Shown one piece after another: positions 10,606 through 22,369 of a stretch of 64,000 bases of DNA. A model generated the notes under the pieces. The model did no database searches, was not told the origin of the DNA, and saw only the letters and a list, made by a program, of their open reading frames with translations. The position numbers and the translations under genes are program-made. Within the stretch, counting starts at the first letter, position 1; each line of letters opens with the position of its first letter. The stretch is from Cryptomeria japonica (lineage: Eukaryota; Streptophyta; Pinopsida; Cupressales; Cupressaceae), in contig NC_081408.1 of NCBI RefSeq assembly GCF_030272615.1, positions 622,784,476-622,848,475 of the forward strand. Reading direction: 5' to 3'.

Positions 10606-12688
10606 CTAGCTCTCCCCCCCTAATCCTCCTGCACCCCCTGCTGGTGGCTGAAAACCCACTGATCCCCCTGTCTGTTGACTTTGAGTCGACCGCTGACTAT
10701 GGGTCCTGTGAGACCGCACACTCTTAGTATACGAGGCTTCTCGCTGTCCTGTAGGCACCACTCTGTGATATAATCCCTTGTAATACTGTGCCTCTCGAGC
10801 TGACCTCTCTGCTCTCTCTCGCTGCTGCAGACTATCAGAAAATATCTGTGCTAATCCTGCCGGAACCAATGCCTGCCGAGCTGCATCCCTCTCACCCCGC
10901 AGCCGTGTTTCCTCCACCTCCGCCCTCTACACTCTGGCCTGTAATCCCTCTAACTCGACATCCTGCCAACGAAGAGAATCCTGGAGCTCTGCAATAGCTA
11001 TACCTGTCCAAGCCTCCTCCAACATCCTCTCTGCCTCCTCCCCCTCTGCCCTTAAGGCATCCACCTCTGCCCTAGCAGTACGAAGACTCTTTGTCAGATC
11101 AGCTATCTCCTGTGTCAGCCACCCCACCTCTACCTCCATGCTCTCGCTCCGAGCCCTCTCTACTTTCAGCTCATCCTCCACGGAATGAAGCCTCGCTCGA
11201 TAGCTATACCGCTCCTGCTGTAATCGATCAAAATCAGGCTGTGTCAGTCCTCCCCTCTCCCCCGCCTGTGTCTTAGGGATATCCATGGGAACAACTTCCC
11301 CTCCCTTCCCAATTGCAGCCTCCTCTCTCTTGCCAACTGTAGCCTCTGCAGCCTCTCCCACTGGGGCATCCCCTCCATCCCCCTCCTCCTCCTCTGGAGC
11401 CCTCCGCCACACAACTCGAACTCTCCTCTGCCCTCCACCCACACCACGCCCTACGCGAACTACAACTCTCTCCTGGGCCATCATCCTCCCCACCCACCAC
11501 CTGATCAACCCCTGGCTCCAACTCCTCATCATCCAAAACCCCAGGAATGGTAAGCTCCACTTGCAAGTGCCCCTCCCACCAGCTCCTATATCCACCTGTC
11601 ATACCTGGGTCCTCCCTTGCTCCCATCCACTCATCCCAGACTATGTGAAAGGCTGTCTGGAAGCTTGTACACCCGTCCAAGGGACTCGCTGTAGGCCCCC
11701 AATATCTCACCTCCCGTGTGATCCAAGGATACAATGGAATATCCCCCACTATGTCCTGTACCTACCCAAGTTGTCGGGCCACCCTGAATGGAGCATAGTA
11801 CTCCTCGATATACACAGACCTCTCGAATATCCACATCTCCACCCCTGCCCCATGCAACTGCCAGTCATCCCTCCACCACTCACACCCCAAAAATGACCTC
11901 CATGTGAACTGCGCCAGCTCATCTAGGATCCTCCTCCAAAACCACAAGGACGTTGTTCGTGTGTAATGCAGCAGTCCCCTGTACCTGTCCACAAACAACT
12001 ATCGTGGCTGCCTATCCTGAACCCCCAGTGGTTGAGTCACTGCAATATAATCCCACACGCAGATGTGTAATAGTGTCACCCCCGCGGATAAACTGACATA
12101 CTCTCTGTAGGTCACTAGGTGCATATCATGATAAAGCTGGGCTAGCATCGCTGAGCCCCATGCATACTGAATGCCATCATGCACCATGAAGTAAACACAC
12201 CAGCTCCACCCCAGAAGAAATCCGTGTCCACCCAAATCCGACAGGATCCGCCCACTCAGGAAGCCGCAAATCACCAAAACCAACTGAGGAATCTGTCGAA
12301 TACCGATCGCTCAACCCAAGTGCATCCTGCTCCTATCTAGCATCGGTGGCGTCTCATACTTGCACACCTCCCTCGGATAAAAATCAGTTGCATCCAATTG
12401 ATACTCAGGGATCATGCCACGAACGAGGATCTTCAAGATCCTCCAAACATCTAATAAGGTCACTGTAGCCTCTCCAGTCGGCAAACGAAAGGTGTTATAC
12501 CGACTATCCCACCTCTCCACTAGCACAGTCATCATAGCAGTATGCACCTATATCCTAGGCCACCTGCCTACATGATGCAATCCCAACACATCTAGAACCT
12601 CCAGCTCATCGCGGCCTAGCTCGTGGTACAGACTCATCATCGCTGGCCAATGCTCTCTCGACGCTAGTGGTCCCCTCTCCACCTGCAT
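10606..12688 (-). pseudogene. Antisense plant mobile domain (PMD) gene within the Tat element
   Basis: On the - strand from an ATG at 12688 (MQVERGPLASREHW) the frame reads LYHELGRDELEVLD, LVERWDSRYNTFRLPTGEAT, VTLLDVWRIL and, after a stop at 12311, SAMLAQLYHDMHLVTYREYV and AGVTLLHICVWDYI. These are the hallmarks of the plant mobile domain (aminotransferase-like, MAIN/MAIL1 family). Stops occur at about 12550, 12311, 11999 and 11762, and the homology changes frame near 11480. The C-terminal part (about 11480-10606) is Gly/Arg/Glu-rich with a predicted coiled coil (LHSVEDELKVERARSESMEV) and a Q/S-rich end, with a stop near 10925. Antisense ORFs between integrase and the 3' LTR are known in Tat elements. 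PMD proteins act in silencing and genome stability in plants, so capture by a retroelement is functionally suggestive, but this copy is broken. Confidence 0.75.
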
Positions 12689-12819
12689 CCATTACACTAA
12701 AGCATTACTTTCACATCTCAAAACCCCCTCCTAACCTCCAGAACCAACCATACCCTCTCCCCCATTATAAAATTCTAAGCAAAAAGTGCATCCCCCTTCC
12801 CAGGTGCACACACTAATTT

Positions 12820-13130
12820 ACCCAGCGCTCGCGCCAAAACCGTGACGCACACGCCATTTTGTAGGCGCTCGCGCCAGCAGAGACCACCCTTCCCTCATTT
12901 TTTCCCCCTCCCAACCCCGTCAACGCGAGTGCCCACGTAATCCCTTGGGCGCCTGCGTCAAAGTGCAACTGCCCGCGCTGAAGCACGAGCACCCGCGCTG
13001 ATCCCCCATTCCCCTCCCAAAACCCTCTATTCTAACCAGCTCTTCGCGAGCGCCTGCGTTGATTGCTAGCGCTCGCGTTGTTCTAAGGGCACGCGCGTTG
13101 GAACAACGATCAGCGTGAGCACCTCGCCTA
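12820..13130. repeat. Array of degenerate GCGCTCGCGCC-type motifs
   Basis: In a short GC-rich island upstream of the antisense PMD gene, words such as GCGCTCGCGCCA, GCGCCTGCGTCA, CCCGCGCTG, GCGAGCGCCTGCG, GCGCTCGCG and CACGCGCGTTGG recur about ten times, at intervals of roughly 20-40 bases. The surrounding element is AT-rich and CpG-poor, so this CpG-dense block stands out. It would lie in the 5' untranslated region of the antisense transcript. Confidence 0.55.
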
Positions 13131-13360
13131 ATCTTCACCCCTATTTCTAGCCCCAAAATTTGCCTAAAATCAGTAATTTCAAAAGAGGGATAGACCTACT
13201 CACTGGTGGTCCATAGTTCGTCGGTCGGTCGAATTGTCACATCCTCTTAGCGCGATGATCACAAACTAGAATACGATCTATCTCTCCTTCTCTTCTTCTT
13301 CGCTCTGAGTAGCTCCAAGGCTTGTGTGTGACAATGACCCCTCATTGGGCCCGTTGTTGC

Positions 13361-13366
13361 TTATAT
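13361..13366 (-). promoter_or_regulatory. TATA-like box for the antisense PMD gene
   Basis: On the - strand the sequence CATATAAGC lies about 670 bases upstream of the PMD ATG, inside a GC-rich neighbourhood (GGGCCC palindromes on both sides). Position and orientation fit a promoter for the antisense transcript. No other support is visible. Confidence 0.35.
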
Positions 13367-13614
13367 GGGCCCCCGTGAGGGCCCATTTTCCTCTGCGGAC
13401 TCCCATCTCCTATTCTTCTTTCCAAATTCTTCCCGACTACTTTATATTTCTTTCTCATTTATCCCGACCACTCTTATTCTTCTTTCTCTATTTTTGAGAA
13501 TTTTTCGTCTTTTTTTCAAAAAAAATCTCAAGGGGGCATACACCTCCCATGCTTTACGTTGGGGCATCCTTTCCTTTTTCTATTTTCTACACATCGCCAA
13601 ATTTGCCGCTGTGT

Positions 13615-13629
13615 AAAAGAGGGGCAAAA
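13615..13629 (+). promoter_or_regulatory. Polypurine tract of the Tat element
   Basis: AAAAGAGGGGCAAAA directly precedes the LTR start TGTAGACACTT. This is the expected site for plus-strand DNA priming during reverse transcription and fixes the left end of the 3' LTR. Confidence 0.85.
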
Positions 13630-13786
13630 TGTAGACACTTAAAAATAATTATTTTAATTATTTTTAATTTCCTCACATAATTAATTAATTATGTTAATTC
13701 AAATTCTCCTCAATATTAATTAATTAAAATTAATATTGTCACTATAGTATGTGACTGATTTATTTAATAAATCAACCCCTTTCTTT

Positions 13787-14052
13787 ATTCTTCTAAAAAT
13801 TGAATCTTCACAAATCTTCTTCCTAGCTAATTAATTTAAATTAATTAGTTAACCCACATGACCCCTCCAAATCATCTTCCTAATTTATCATTGGCCTAAT
13901 AAAGTTTTCGAGAAACTCTATTCTTCTAAAAACTGAATCCTCACAAATCTTCCACCTAGCTAATTAATTTCAATTAATTAGTTAACCCACATGACCCCTC
14001 CAAATCATTTTCCTAATTTATCATTAGCCCAATAAAGTCTTCTAGAAACTCC
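13787..14052. repeat. 133-bp tandem duplication in the LTR U3
   Basis: The segment starting ATTCTTCTAAAAA at 13787 recurs at 13920 with a few changes and includes the same palindromic TTAATTTnAATTAA core, the TGACCCCTCCAAATCAT block and the AATAAAGT end. A recent duplication of a possible enhancer is one reading. Confidence 0.85.
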
Positions 14053-14423
14053 CTAAACCAACTTAACATTATTCTGCTAATTTTTAATTCCCCCACTCAT
14101 TCTCTCTCCTAGTCAAATCTTCCTACAAATCTTATCCCACCTAATTCTTCCTCTAATCCCCTCCTAATGAGTTGTTAGTGGCTAATCATCATGATTATTA
14201 GCCACAAAGTCAACTCCTTGTCCCTTCTATCCAACCACTAGCTTTTAATGCTCTTTTCCTAGGTGAATGTGAGATTTTCAAAATCTCACAATCCTCTAGG
14301 CATCTCCTCTCCCAAGGAATTTTTAATTCTTTCTTATTCCTCCAATCCCCATGATTATCCCTTTTTGGAGAATTTTAAATTCTGCCTCTCCATTCTTCAA
14401 GGAATGTCACATCCCTTGTTCCT

Positions 14424-14510
14424 CTCAAGGCACATTGGGAAGTGTTCCCAATGCACCTTGCTCTTCTCAAGGTACCTTGGGAAGTCTTCCCAATGCACCT
14501 TGAGGAGTGT
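14424..14510. repeat. 42-bp palindromic repeat, two copies, in U3
   Basis: TCTCAAGG...CATTGGGAAG...TTCCCAATGCACCTT occurs twice with a 42-bp period (CAAGG at 14426 and 14468). Each copy is close to a perfect inverted repeat around TTGGGAAG and CTTCCCAA, about 180 bases upstream of the LTR TATA box, which is a plausible position for a regulatory element. Confidence 0.75.
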
Positions 14511-14642
14511 GGAGACAAGAAATGCCTTCAAGGCATATCTCTTGGTCTCCACACCCTCTCTTGGGCCTTGTGTGAGCTCACAAGCAATCATAGCCCTTCA
14601 TCTTGGATCCATCCTAACCATCCATTCTTCCTCTCCTCTTCC

Positions 14643-14649
14643 TATAAAT
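14643..14649 (+). promoter_or_regulatory. TATA box of the Tat 3' LTR
   Basis: CTATAAATTGAGG followed about 25 bases later by a CTTCATTC pyrimidine-rich start region is a standard plant LTR promoter layout. Confidence 0.6.
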
Positions 14650-14930
14650 TGAGGACTTCATCCCTTCATTCTTCATCTCCAAGCTTAGTAATCTTATGCT
14701 GCCCTTTTGAGTCTAGGAAAATCATCTTAGCAACATTACCATGTCAAAATCATATCTCATCCACACTTATTCATCTCATCCATTTCATATTGTGCACAAC
14801 ATTGGAGAGCCATCCACATCAAACAGGCAAGAGGTGCACATCAAGTGGAGCATCATCCAAGGGCTCCTTCACTTTATCAAGCTCCATCTGAAGGAGAAGG
14901 TATAAGGTTTGTGAGGTATATTCATTTCAC

Positions 14931-16173
14931 TCTTGTTTTGGGCATTTCAAATTATGTCTTTCAATTTCATATGATTATATGTTTGATTTTCATATTTGCT
15001 ATCTAATCCACCTCACTAGTCTTTTCCCCTCTTCACTTACTAAATTAAATCCTATAGATTAGGACAATTTTTATGAATTATTCACCAAATTAAAGTCTCT
15101 CAAATTGTAGTTTTCATAGTGTGGTATTGAAAAATAGGACTCTTACTTGATTCTTTCCATTCTTGCCAAGCTTTGTCTTGATTATTCAACATTTATTTAT
15201 ATATTTTATGCTACTAGATATGCACTTGGTATTGGATTTACTATTCTTTCACTTGATGATATTTCTACATCACTCACCAAGGAGTAGAAAAAGCTGGTAT
15301 ATATGGGCATCTTGAGGTCTTCCAAACCACAAGCTCTTAGTATAACTCTAAGCACCAAAGATTAGAATTCTTCTATTAACAAAGACAAGAAACATAAACA
15401 CAAGGATTACAAGAAAATAAACAAGAAAAGGAGTTGCATGAACATAAGATACCTTTGACTTCTCTTCCTCTTCTATGGGAGAATCAAGGAGAGATAAAAA
15501 TGTGCATATTGAAAAAAGTGAGTATATGGTGAGCATCATTTTTTTACAAAATAGATTGATGAGTTGAAACACATTCTACAAAAGAGTCATGTTTTGTCAT
15601 TTGGTAGATTCTATTCTTCCACATCACTTGATCTACACATTTGGGATCAACATGCATGGCAAGTAGAGTATACAAGATGAAATGTCATGCACTATTTACA
15701 TCCACTTGTATTTAGTTCAATTAATGTCTTCTTGATTTAGAAGCCTCACATCACATAGCTTCATCTTTGAATATATTCTAGATTCATATAAGCCTTTTTC
15801 ATTACCACACATACTAATGGGGAATAACACTTAGTGGGAAATGATTATTGATATTGATGGTAGCACATTTTATGTACTTTGTATTCCTTCACTATCCTCA
15901 AATCTCCTTTCCATCTATTAGATTGTGCACAATGGGTTAGAGAAGACTATTGATTTCACACTTGATTTAGGTATTAACAAATACTTACATAGCAGAGAGA
16001 TCATTATAGTTGGTATACTTAATCATGCATCTTGATTGTATGCTTTCTCACATTTTGTTTCGGATAAGTCTAGGTACCATTAAATCGTTTGCACTCTCAT
16101 GCATCTAGAGTGGATTTAATATTTGAAGAATATTTTGATCACTTGAACACATGTACTTCCATCAACCTCATGA
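14931..16173. other. AT-rich non-coding stretch, LTR remainder or flank
   Basis: No reading frame or motif of note. It holds the rest of the Tat LTR and/or genomic flank up to the LINE insertion site. Confidence 0.5.
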
Positions 16174-16190
16174 AAATTGTCTTTAAAACT
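16174..16190. repeat. Left target-site duplication of the - strand LINE
   Basis: AAATTGTCTTTAAAACT directly precedes the poly(T) run (the poly(A) tail read on +). It matches 22370-22386 in 16 of 17 positions. Confidence 0.9.
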
Positions 16191-16419
16191 TTTTTTTTTT
16201 GTATTAGAAATCGAGAGACCAAAAATCAGAGAGTTTATACAAAAAGAGATAACGGGAGGTAGAGCCTCAACCGCCAAACTGTGAAACCAGAGAGACTAAG
16301 CAAGCAACATATACAGTTATCACCTAATCACATCAAAAAAGGGGGACGCTGAAGAGTATATATATTATTATCAAAGGGCACTACTGCAGAAACTCATCCT
16401 GATCCTCCATCCATGTGGT

Positions 16420-19400
16420 CTAGCCTTGTGCTCCTTCCATGCAGACCACCTTCTTCCTCTCCAGGATCTGGGAGCACATCTCTATCTTGTTGAAGGGAGG
16501 AGGCCAGTTATCTTGTAGTTCCTTTATCAGCTTCTTTACTGCATTATCAAAGGAGGTTTGGTTCTCTGCGAGCCTGGCCCATTCATAACCGTCTTGCATC
16601 TCATAGACAAACATGGTTGCTCTGCCATCTTTGAGGAATCGCAGTAGTTTGTTCCTCTCAATGTTCATCAGAAAACAAACCTGTACAACAATTTTGTAAT
16701 GTGTGAGTTTTAAAAAAAACCAGTAAATTCCCTTGCATTACCTTGAAACTTCTCCTCATTCCTAAGTTTCCAAATAAACCAAAGTATGAAGGAAGATAGA
16801 ATTTGCCAAACTAGGCTAGCATCCTTCCTCAGTCCATGAATAAAACCAGTAATTATATCAAGAGTACATACATGTTTTGTGATAGAGATTCCAAACGTTA
16901 ACCAAATTTCTCTAGCAAAAGGGCAGTCAAAGAAAATGTGGCGCGCAGTCTCAGGTTTTTTGCAAACAGAGCATAGGTCGTATGCAGCCGATTTATTCCT
17001 AATAGGTAGTTTGTACAGTATAAGTTGCCACTTGAAGCATTTGACCTTAGGGGGGATGGGGGATCACCATAACTTCTCAAAGCTTTTCTGCCATGCGTGG
17101 GGGTTATGGTCAACATACCACAGAGTATTAATATGATCGATCACCGAGGTATCATTAATGAGCAAGTTATAAATAGATTTGGCTTTGATCTTGGGGAGGG
17201 TGGAGCCATCCTTCCATAGGAATGCAAGGTACCTATGAGCGTCTACATGTGTGCTCCTAGGGAGATTAAAGGGAGTGCATGCATTTTTAATAATGTTGTA
17301 GGTCCTCTTATGTGAAGCAGGGAGATCATACTTATTGCTAAGACTCTCCCAACTGATAAGATTATCCTGTTCTAGGATATCCATAAGATACTTAATTCCT
17401 TTATTGTGCCAGTACTTAGTTAAGCATCCTTGGGTTAAGGCAAGGGGTTTAGAGTTATGATATAGGTTCCACCATATTGACCTTTAACCATGGAGGGTAC
17501 TATCATAGTTAATGCTAGAGTTGTCAATAAGTCTACGCACATGCTCCCAAGCTTTCTAGATGGATTTAAACACCCAGGTGCCTTGGACAGACACAGGGAA
17601 ACCACTTGCAATCAAGTCACTGAGCGGGAGGGCTTTCCAGGATTTGGCAGTCTTGGAAACACCATTTTGTATGTTGTTTCTGATGAGAATCTTCCAAGGT
17701 TCTTGTCCTTCCAGTGTGTGGAATATCCATTTGGCCGCAAGGGAGATTCCTTGCAGTCTAAGATCCTTAAGGCCCAACCCACCAAGTTTTTTGTCTAAGT
17801 GGCACCTGGTCCATTTGACCACGTGAACTTTCCTGTTGCCCTTGCCATCAGACCATAGGAGTCGTCTGATAGCCTTTTGGATTTCAAAAACTTGGTAGTT
17901 GTTGAACATCCACACAGAGGAATAGTAAATACTGTAGGAGGAGAGGATTTTCTGGCAGACTTGAATCCTTCCAGCTAGGGAGAGGACCCTATTGTCCCAC
18001 TTGTTGAGCTTTCTATCTATTTTTTCTTTGACCCATCTCCACATGTCTCTGAGAGAGGGAGATACAGAGAAGGCGATACCGAGGTATCTAACTATCTTGT
18101 TAGGTCCTCCCCATGCATATCCAAACTGCTGAAGCTAGTTCGAAGGTTTATCTTCCCACCCAAGTAGAATGAATTTGGAGCTAGAAATCCGGGTGCCAGA
18201 TGCTCTACCAAAGGTGTCAAGTTTTTGATTAAGGGAGTCAATATTATGCCTAGAGAGCTTCAGGAACAACGAGGTATCATCGACAAATTGAATGTTGAGC
18301 AATTCGGAGTCGTCTGACATTTTAATGCCATGGACTCTAGGGGATAGGGTGTCATCTCTAAGGAGATAGTATAGGGCATCCGATGCAATGAAAAACAGAG
18401 CAGGGGCAAGGGGGCAACCTTGCCTAATTGATCTAGAAAGAGGAATAGGCTGGGAAAGAGTCCCATTGACTTCGATCAGGGCAGACGCATCTTTGAGGAG
18501 GATCCGAACATAATCACAAAATTCGCTAGGGAAGCCAAAGGCTTTGAGCATCACGAGGATGAAGTCCCATTCCACCCTGTCATAGGCTTTCTCAAAGTCG
18601 ACAAGGAACATGGCTGAGTCTTGGTTCGAGGTTCTGGCCCATTCCATGGATTCCCAGCTGGTTACAAGATTCTCCAAGATATACCTGCCTTTAATGAATC
18701 CAGTTTGGGTAGAGCAGATGAACTTGGGAAGGATCTTCTCAAGGCGGGAGGCTAAGGCTTTAGCTAAGATTTTATAGGAGACGTTGAGGAGGGTAATTGG
18801 CCTCCAGTTTTGTATGAGGGCTTTGTCCCCATCTTTTGGGATAAGTTTAACAATACCCATATTGATGAACTCCCCCAGGGTGCTAGTGTCAAGTGCTTCA
18901 TTGTAAATACCATAGAGGTCATTAGTGATCCAGTCAATGTTGGTTTTGTAGAATTCAGCAGGAAGTCCATCGGGGCCTGGGGCCTTATTATCCTTGAGAG
19001 CCTTAATGGCATCAACAATTTCTTGCACGAAGATCCTAGCTTTGAGGAGGAGAGCTTCATCCTCAGAGATTCTATTTGGAATAATGGTACTACATTTAGT
19101 TCGAGCATCTTTCAAGGCCTCATTATCCTCAGAGGTAAACAGAGTCTTGTAAAACACTTCGAAGGCATCTTTGATATCATTGATATTTAGGAGTTCCTTA
19201 TCTTCTACCGTTATTCTGTCATTTTTTTCTCTGGTCTGTTTTTGTTTGAGAAGATAAAAGAAAATTTTGGAGCCTTTATCTCCAAATTTGAGCCAGTGAT
19301 TACGGGCTCTGATGAAGGCACCTCTGATTTTAACCTATTGATGTTTTCTGAGGATATCTCTAGCCTCGAAGACTCATTTGGCCAAGGTAGGGGAGGTGGG

Positions 19401-20415
19401 TTGCATTTGTATTTCTTGTTCCAGAGAGTGAAGTTGATGAGTAAGGGTTTTCTCTAGGGATCTAAAATCCTTGGCTTTTTTTTGGCCAATGGTTTGGAAT
19501 AATTTCTACCAGGAGGAAATGTTCCTCTTCCATCTGAGAATGTGGGATTGGGGATGCTATGGCTACAAGTTGAAGAGTAACTATTTTGGTGGCATTTAGG
19601 ACTGCCTCGTCTTGCAGCAGGGAGGTGTTGAGTCAAAATTTCTTACTACGAGAGTAGTTAGGGGTGATGGAGTTTCTAGTGTTAATGATGGCTAGGATAG
19701 GAAAATGATCAGAAAGGGTTATTGGTAAGACAACCACCGCGTTCCCAAATTGATTAGGGGAGAAGGAGAAGAAGTCCTTATTAACATAAAACCTATCTAG
19801 CCTGGAGTAGATTCTATTAGTGCCATGCTGAAAGTTGCACCAAGTGTACCATAGGTTAGGGGTATTAGATTTGGTGCCTTCCACAGGGTCAAACAACTAC
19901 AATTGTTGTTTAAACCCGTCCCAGTGAGGTTTTTCTAGACTCTTCCATTCAAAAGGAAGGCTCCTAGCCTTGTCATCTTGGTGTTCAGTCATGTTAAAGT
20001 CTCCAGCCATGACCTAGGGGATATTTGGGAGGGATTTTAGCCAAATCCAGAGGGACATTCTTTCCTTATAGTCATTAGGTGCATAAATGGAGCATATGCA
20101 AAAGAAAGTTCCTCTAACATCTAATGTAGCCCAGGCCACTCTATTACATGGGGAAGCTCCCTTATCCCTGAGGTAATTTGCCCATTTAGGGGCTATAAGA
20201 AGGCCAACTCCTCCCTTTCCTCTTGGGTGGTTGGTGCAAATTTTGATTGCATCTCTCCAAATGAAATCGAGTGTGGTGTCGAGAGAGAACCCAACAACTT
20301 TAAGTTCTTGTAGCATCAAAAAATCTAAATTTTTATGATAATCCAAAAATATTTTAATAAAAAATTTCCTGTCAGGTGACTCAAGGCCTCGAATGTTCCA
20401 TGATATGTACTTCAT
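16420..20415 (-). pseudogene. LINE ORF2: endonuclease, reverse transcriptase, zf-RVT
   Basis: ORF2 nicks the target and primes reverse transcription on it. From ATG at 20415 it starts KYISWNIRGLESPDRKFF, with FLMLQELKV and CSIYAPNDYKERM, the endonuclease motifs. LDRFYV and SDHFPILAI complete that domain near 19680-19800. RT blocks follow at 19157-18135: NKAPGPDGLPAEFY, LIPKDGDKALIQNWRPITL, TQTGFIKGRYI, LVDFEKAYDRVEW, RSIRQGCPLAPALFFI and catalytic FVDD at 18287-18276, where most plant L1 elements have FADD. A zf-RVT is seen in a shifted frame near 17060-16900 (CSVC...ARHIFFDC). The C-terminal piece (16668-16420) has no RNase H. Frames differ on either side of about 19600-19160 and again in the C-terminal part. 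Confidence 0.9.
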
Positions 20416-20427
20416 TAAAGAAGAGGA

Positions 20428-22099
20428 TTAAGAAGGGCTGGTAGGGAGACCGTGTTGATCTCCATGCTTCTTCTTGTTTTTGAAGCCCATAGGTCTACCT
20501 TTCTTTTTATTCATGGAGTATCCTTTCATAAGGTCCTCATCATCTTCACTAATCTCAAACATCTCAACTTTATTATCTGCATTTCCTCCTATGTCGGACC
20601 TAGACAACTGGGAGCCTAGAAAGCCAAGGAGCATCGTGCTAGACCTAATGTCATCTAGACCCTTATTGGCATAAATAACTTCTATAACATGATTGTCCTC
20701 TGTTTCATTGAGCATAGATGCAGTCGAGGGGTTGGTGGTGCTAACATCAGAGGTAAGTCCTGCAGGTGAAGAGGAGACCGTTTGTTTGGGGGTTCCGGAT
20801 CTGAGAATCATCTTTCCAGAGTTATCACTTATGCTAGCATCATCAACACCACGATTAGGGTTTTCCAGATTTTTAACCATGTTTTTAAGCACAAAATTGA
20901 CCGGGGTTAGGGAAGTAGAAGGGAAGTCATTGGTCACTTGGGGGGGGGGGGAGTTTACTATTAACGGCCAATTGGTTGGTATTTTGGACATTAGAGCAGC
21001 TATGGTTTAGGGCGTTATGATGGACAATTTTTCGTCTTCGCTTTCTTGAAGTAACCACTTGAAAGCAGTCATAAGGCGATTCTTTAGGACCTTTTGAGGG
21101 GTCGAAGACAGGGATGAGGGGTTCAGGGACCAGAGGTGTGTGGTCAACATGCATTGGATTAACTTCATTAAGATTGGTGTCGGGTGCCGATATCTCTTTG
21201 TTAGTAGAGTGTAGGGGAGTTGAGTTTAGGTCATTATTGGATTTAGGGTTTATCGGTCTTTTGTTTCCTACGATTGATGATTGGACAATTTTTACGAATA
21301 TGCCCTTCTTTCTGGCAGAGAAAACAAGCATTCAATCCTCCAAGCATTTCAACAGGACATACGAAGGTATCTCCATTAATATTTAGGTTTAAACACAGAG
21401 GGATGTCAATTCCAGGCTTAATTGAAACAAGAATTCTTGCATCAAGATTGGGCACCAAATGAGTAGTCTCATCAATCCGAATTGTTTTGCCAAATGGTTC
21501 CATTAATTGGGGAAGAAGACACCAAAGAAAGGGAGGGGCATCTTTAAGGATGACCCATCTGGGAGAGGATAGTGCGAGAACTTCCTCATTAACCACCTCC
21601 GGAGACTAGGCTAGGGCTTGTAAGGAGGTATTCCCGACCGTCCAATATTGGCGTTTGAGGGCTTTCAGTTGGGATTCATGCGTGTTAAAGAAAATAAGGT
21701 AAAGACCTCTCTGTATTTGCCTACATAATGATATTTTAAGCCCTAATTTCAGATTCCAAAGATTATTAAACCAATCATCTAAGAATTTCCTGGCGGGCAT
21801 TTTTGAATATCAACACAAGCAAAAAAGATGGTAGTGTCACATAGCCTAAGTTTTTCCGAGGCAATTTCATTCAACATTTCAATATTTGGTGAAATGCAGA
21901 AGGAGTCCGAGGTAATGTGAGGGCACTTACCATCCTTACTGTGTCCTTTGTGTTCAGGAGCCTTAAGGAATTGCGCTGACGGGTGGATTCCATTTGCAGG
22001 CGGGGCGACGGTCTCTGCAAATGATTTTTTTAGGGTTGGGTTTGTCTGAGTGGTAGATTTAGGGCCATTAATGGCACCTCCATATGACTCTGGCTCCAT
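20428..22099 (-). pseudogene. LINE ORF1 with a CCHC zinc knuckle
   Basis: ORF1 proteins coat LINE RNA. From MEPESYGGAINGPKS at 22099 the N-terminal part is low-complexity. The middle (about 21800-21400) resembles the DUF4283-type domain of plant L1 ORF1 (LYLIFFNTHESQLKAL, WVILKDAPPFLW). A CCHC knuckle CFLCQKEGHIRKNC lies near 21300. The C-terminal third is acidic and ends with a basic stretch (KKKGRPMGFKNKKKH). Frames change at about 21790, about 21265 and at a run of about 12 cytosines at 20941-20952 (read on -), and there is a stop at 21606. It ends 13 bases before ORF2. Confidence 0.82.
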
Positions 22100-22369
22100 C
22101 GGAAACCAGGGTTGGGTCGCACGGGTTGAGCAGATAGGCAGTGGAGTTAGGTGTAATTAAAGTTGTAGAGCATTTAAACCGTAGAGTATTTAAGAAAATC
22201 AAGTGGACAGGGTAGAGAGCGCAAACCGGGTGGAGGAGATTAACTCCTCCATGTTAATGCTGAGGTTCCCACGTCATCCCTTGAGTGCCTCAATTCTGCT
22301 TCCACCTTCAGGGAGAAATCGCATAAAGGCCAAAAATTCGCAGTCCCTATAATGAGAAGCCTTCGATGT

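Larger units (their letters stand above)
13630..14930 (+). repeat. 3' LTR of the Tat element (right end not resolved)
   Basis: Begins TGTAGACACTT right after the polypurine tract. U3 contains an AT-rich 133-bp tandem duplication and a palindromic repeat, a TATA box at 14643, and then a presumed R/U5 region. Tat LTRs can be well over 1 kb, so it may extend beyond the given end. Without the 5' LTR for comparison the CA end cannot be fixed. Confidence 0.7.
1..16173 (+). mobile_element. Ty3/gypsy Tat-lineage LTR retrotransposon, 5' LTR outside window
   Basis: The order is leader, gag, aspartic protease, G-patch, reverse transcriptase with RNase H, a second RNase H, integrase, antisense plant-mobile-domain ORF, polypurine tract (13615-13629) and 3' LTR starting TGTAGACACTT at 13630. 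Two RNase H domains plus an extra antisense ORF between integrase and the 3' LTR are established marks of the plant Tat lineage. No tRNA-complementary primer site is visible near the left edge, so the 5' LTR and primer site probably lie before position 1. The right end of the 3' LTR is not resolved. It lies somewhere between about 14.9 kb and the LINE target duplication at 16174, and could even resume beyond that LINE. Many in-frame stops show that this copy is dead. Confidence 0.85.
16191..22369 (-). mobile_element. L1-type LINE, near full length
   Basis: A 6.2 kb non-LTR element with its poly(A) tail at 16191-16200 (T run on +), a zinc-knuckle ORF1, an ORF2 with AP-endonuclease, reverse transcriptase and zf-RVT domains, and about 270 bases of 5' UTR. 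Both ends are bounded by a 17-bp target duplication with one mismatch, so the insertion is complete and not 5'-truncated. Frameshifts and stops have inactivated it. Confidence 0.92.

Noticed and set aside
11285-11896. A 203-codon + strand proline/serine-rich frame
   Set aside because: It lies opposite the PMD/coiled-coil gene and reflects the complement of a Gly/Arg/Glu-rich frame.
14263-14891. Overlapping open frames of 129-149 codons in the Tat LTR
   Set aside because: They cross the LTR TATA box and repeats, with no homology; long frames here follow from low stop density in CT-rich sequence.
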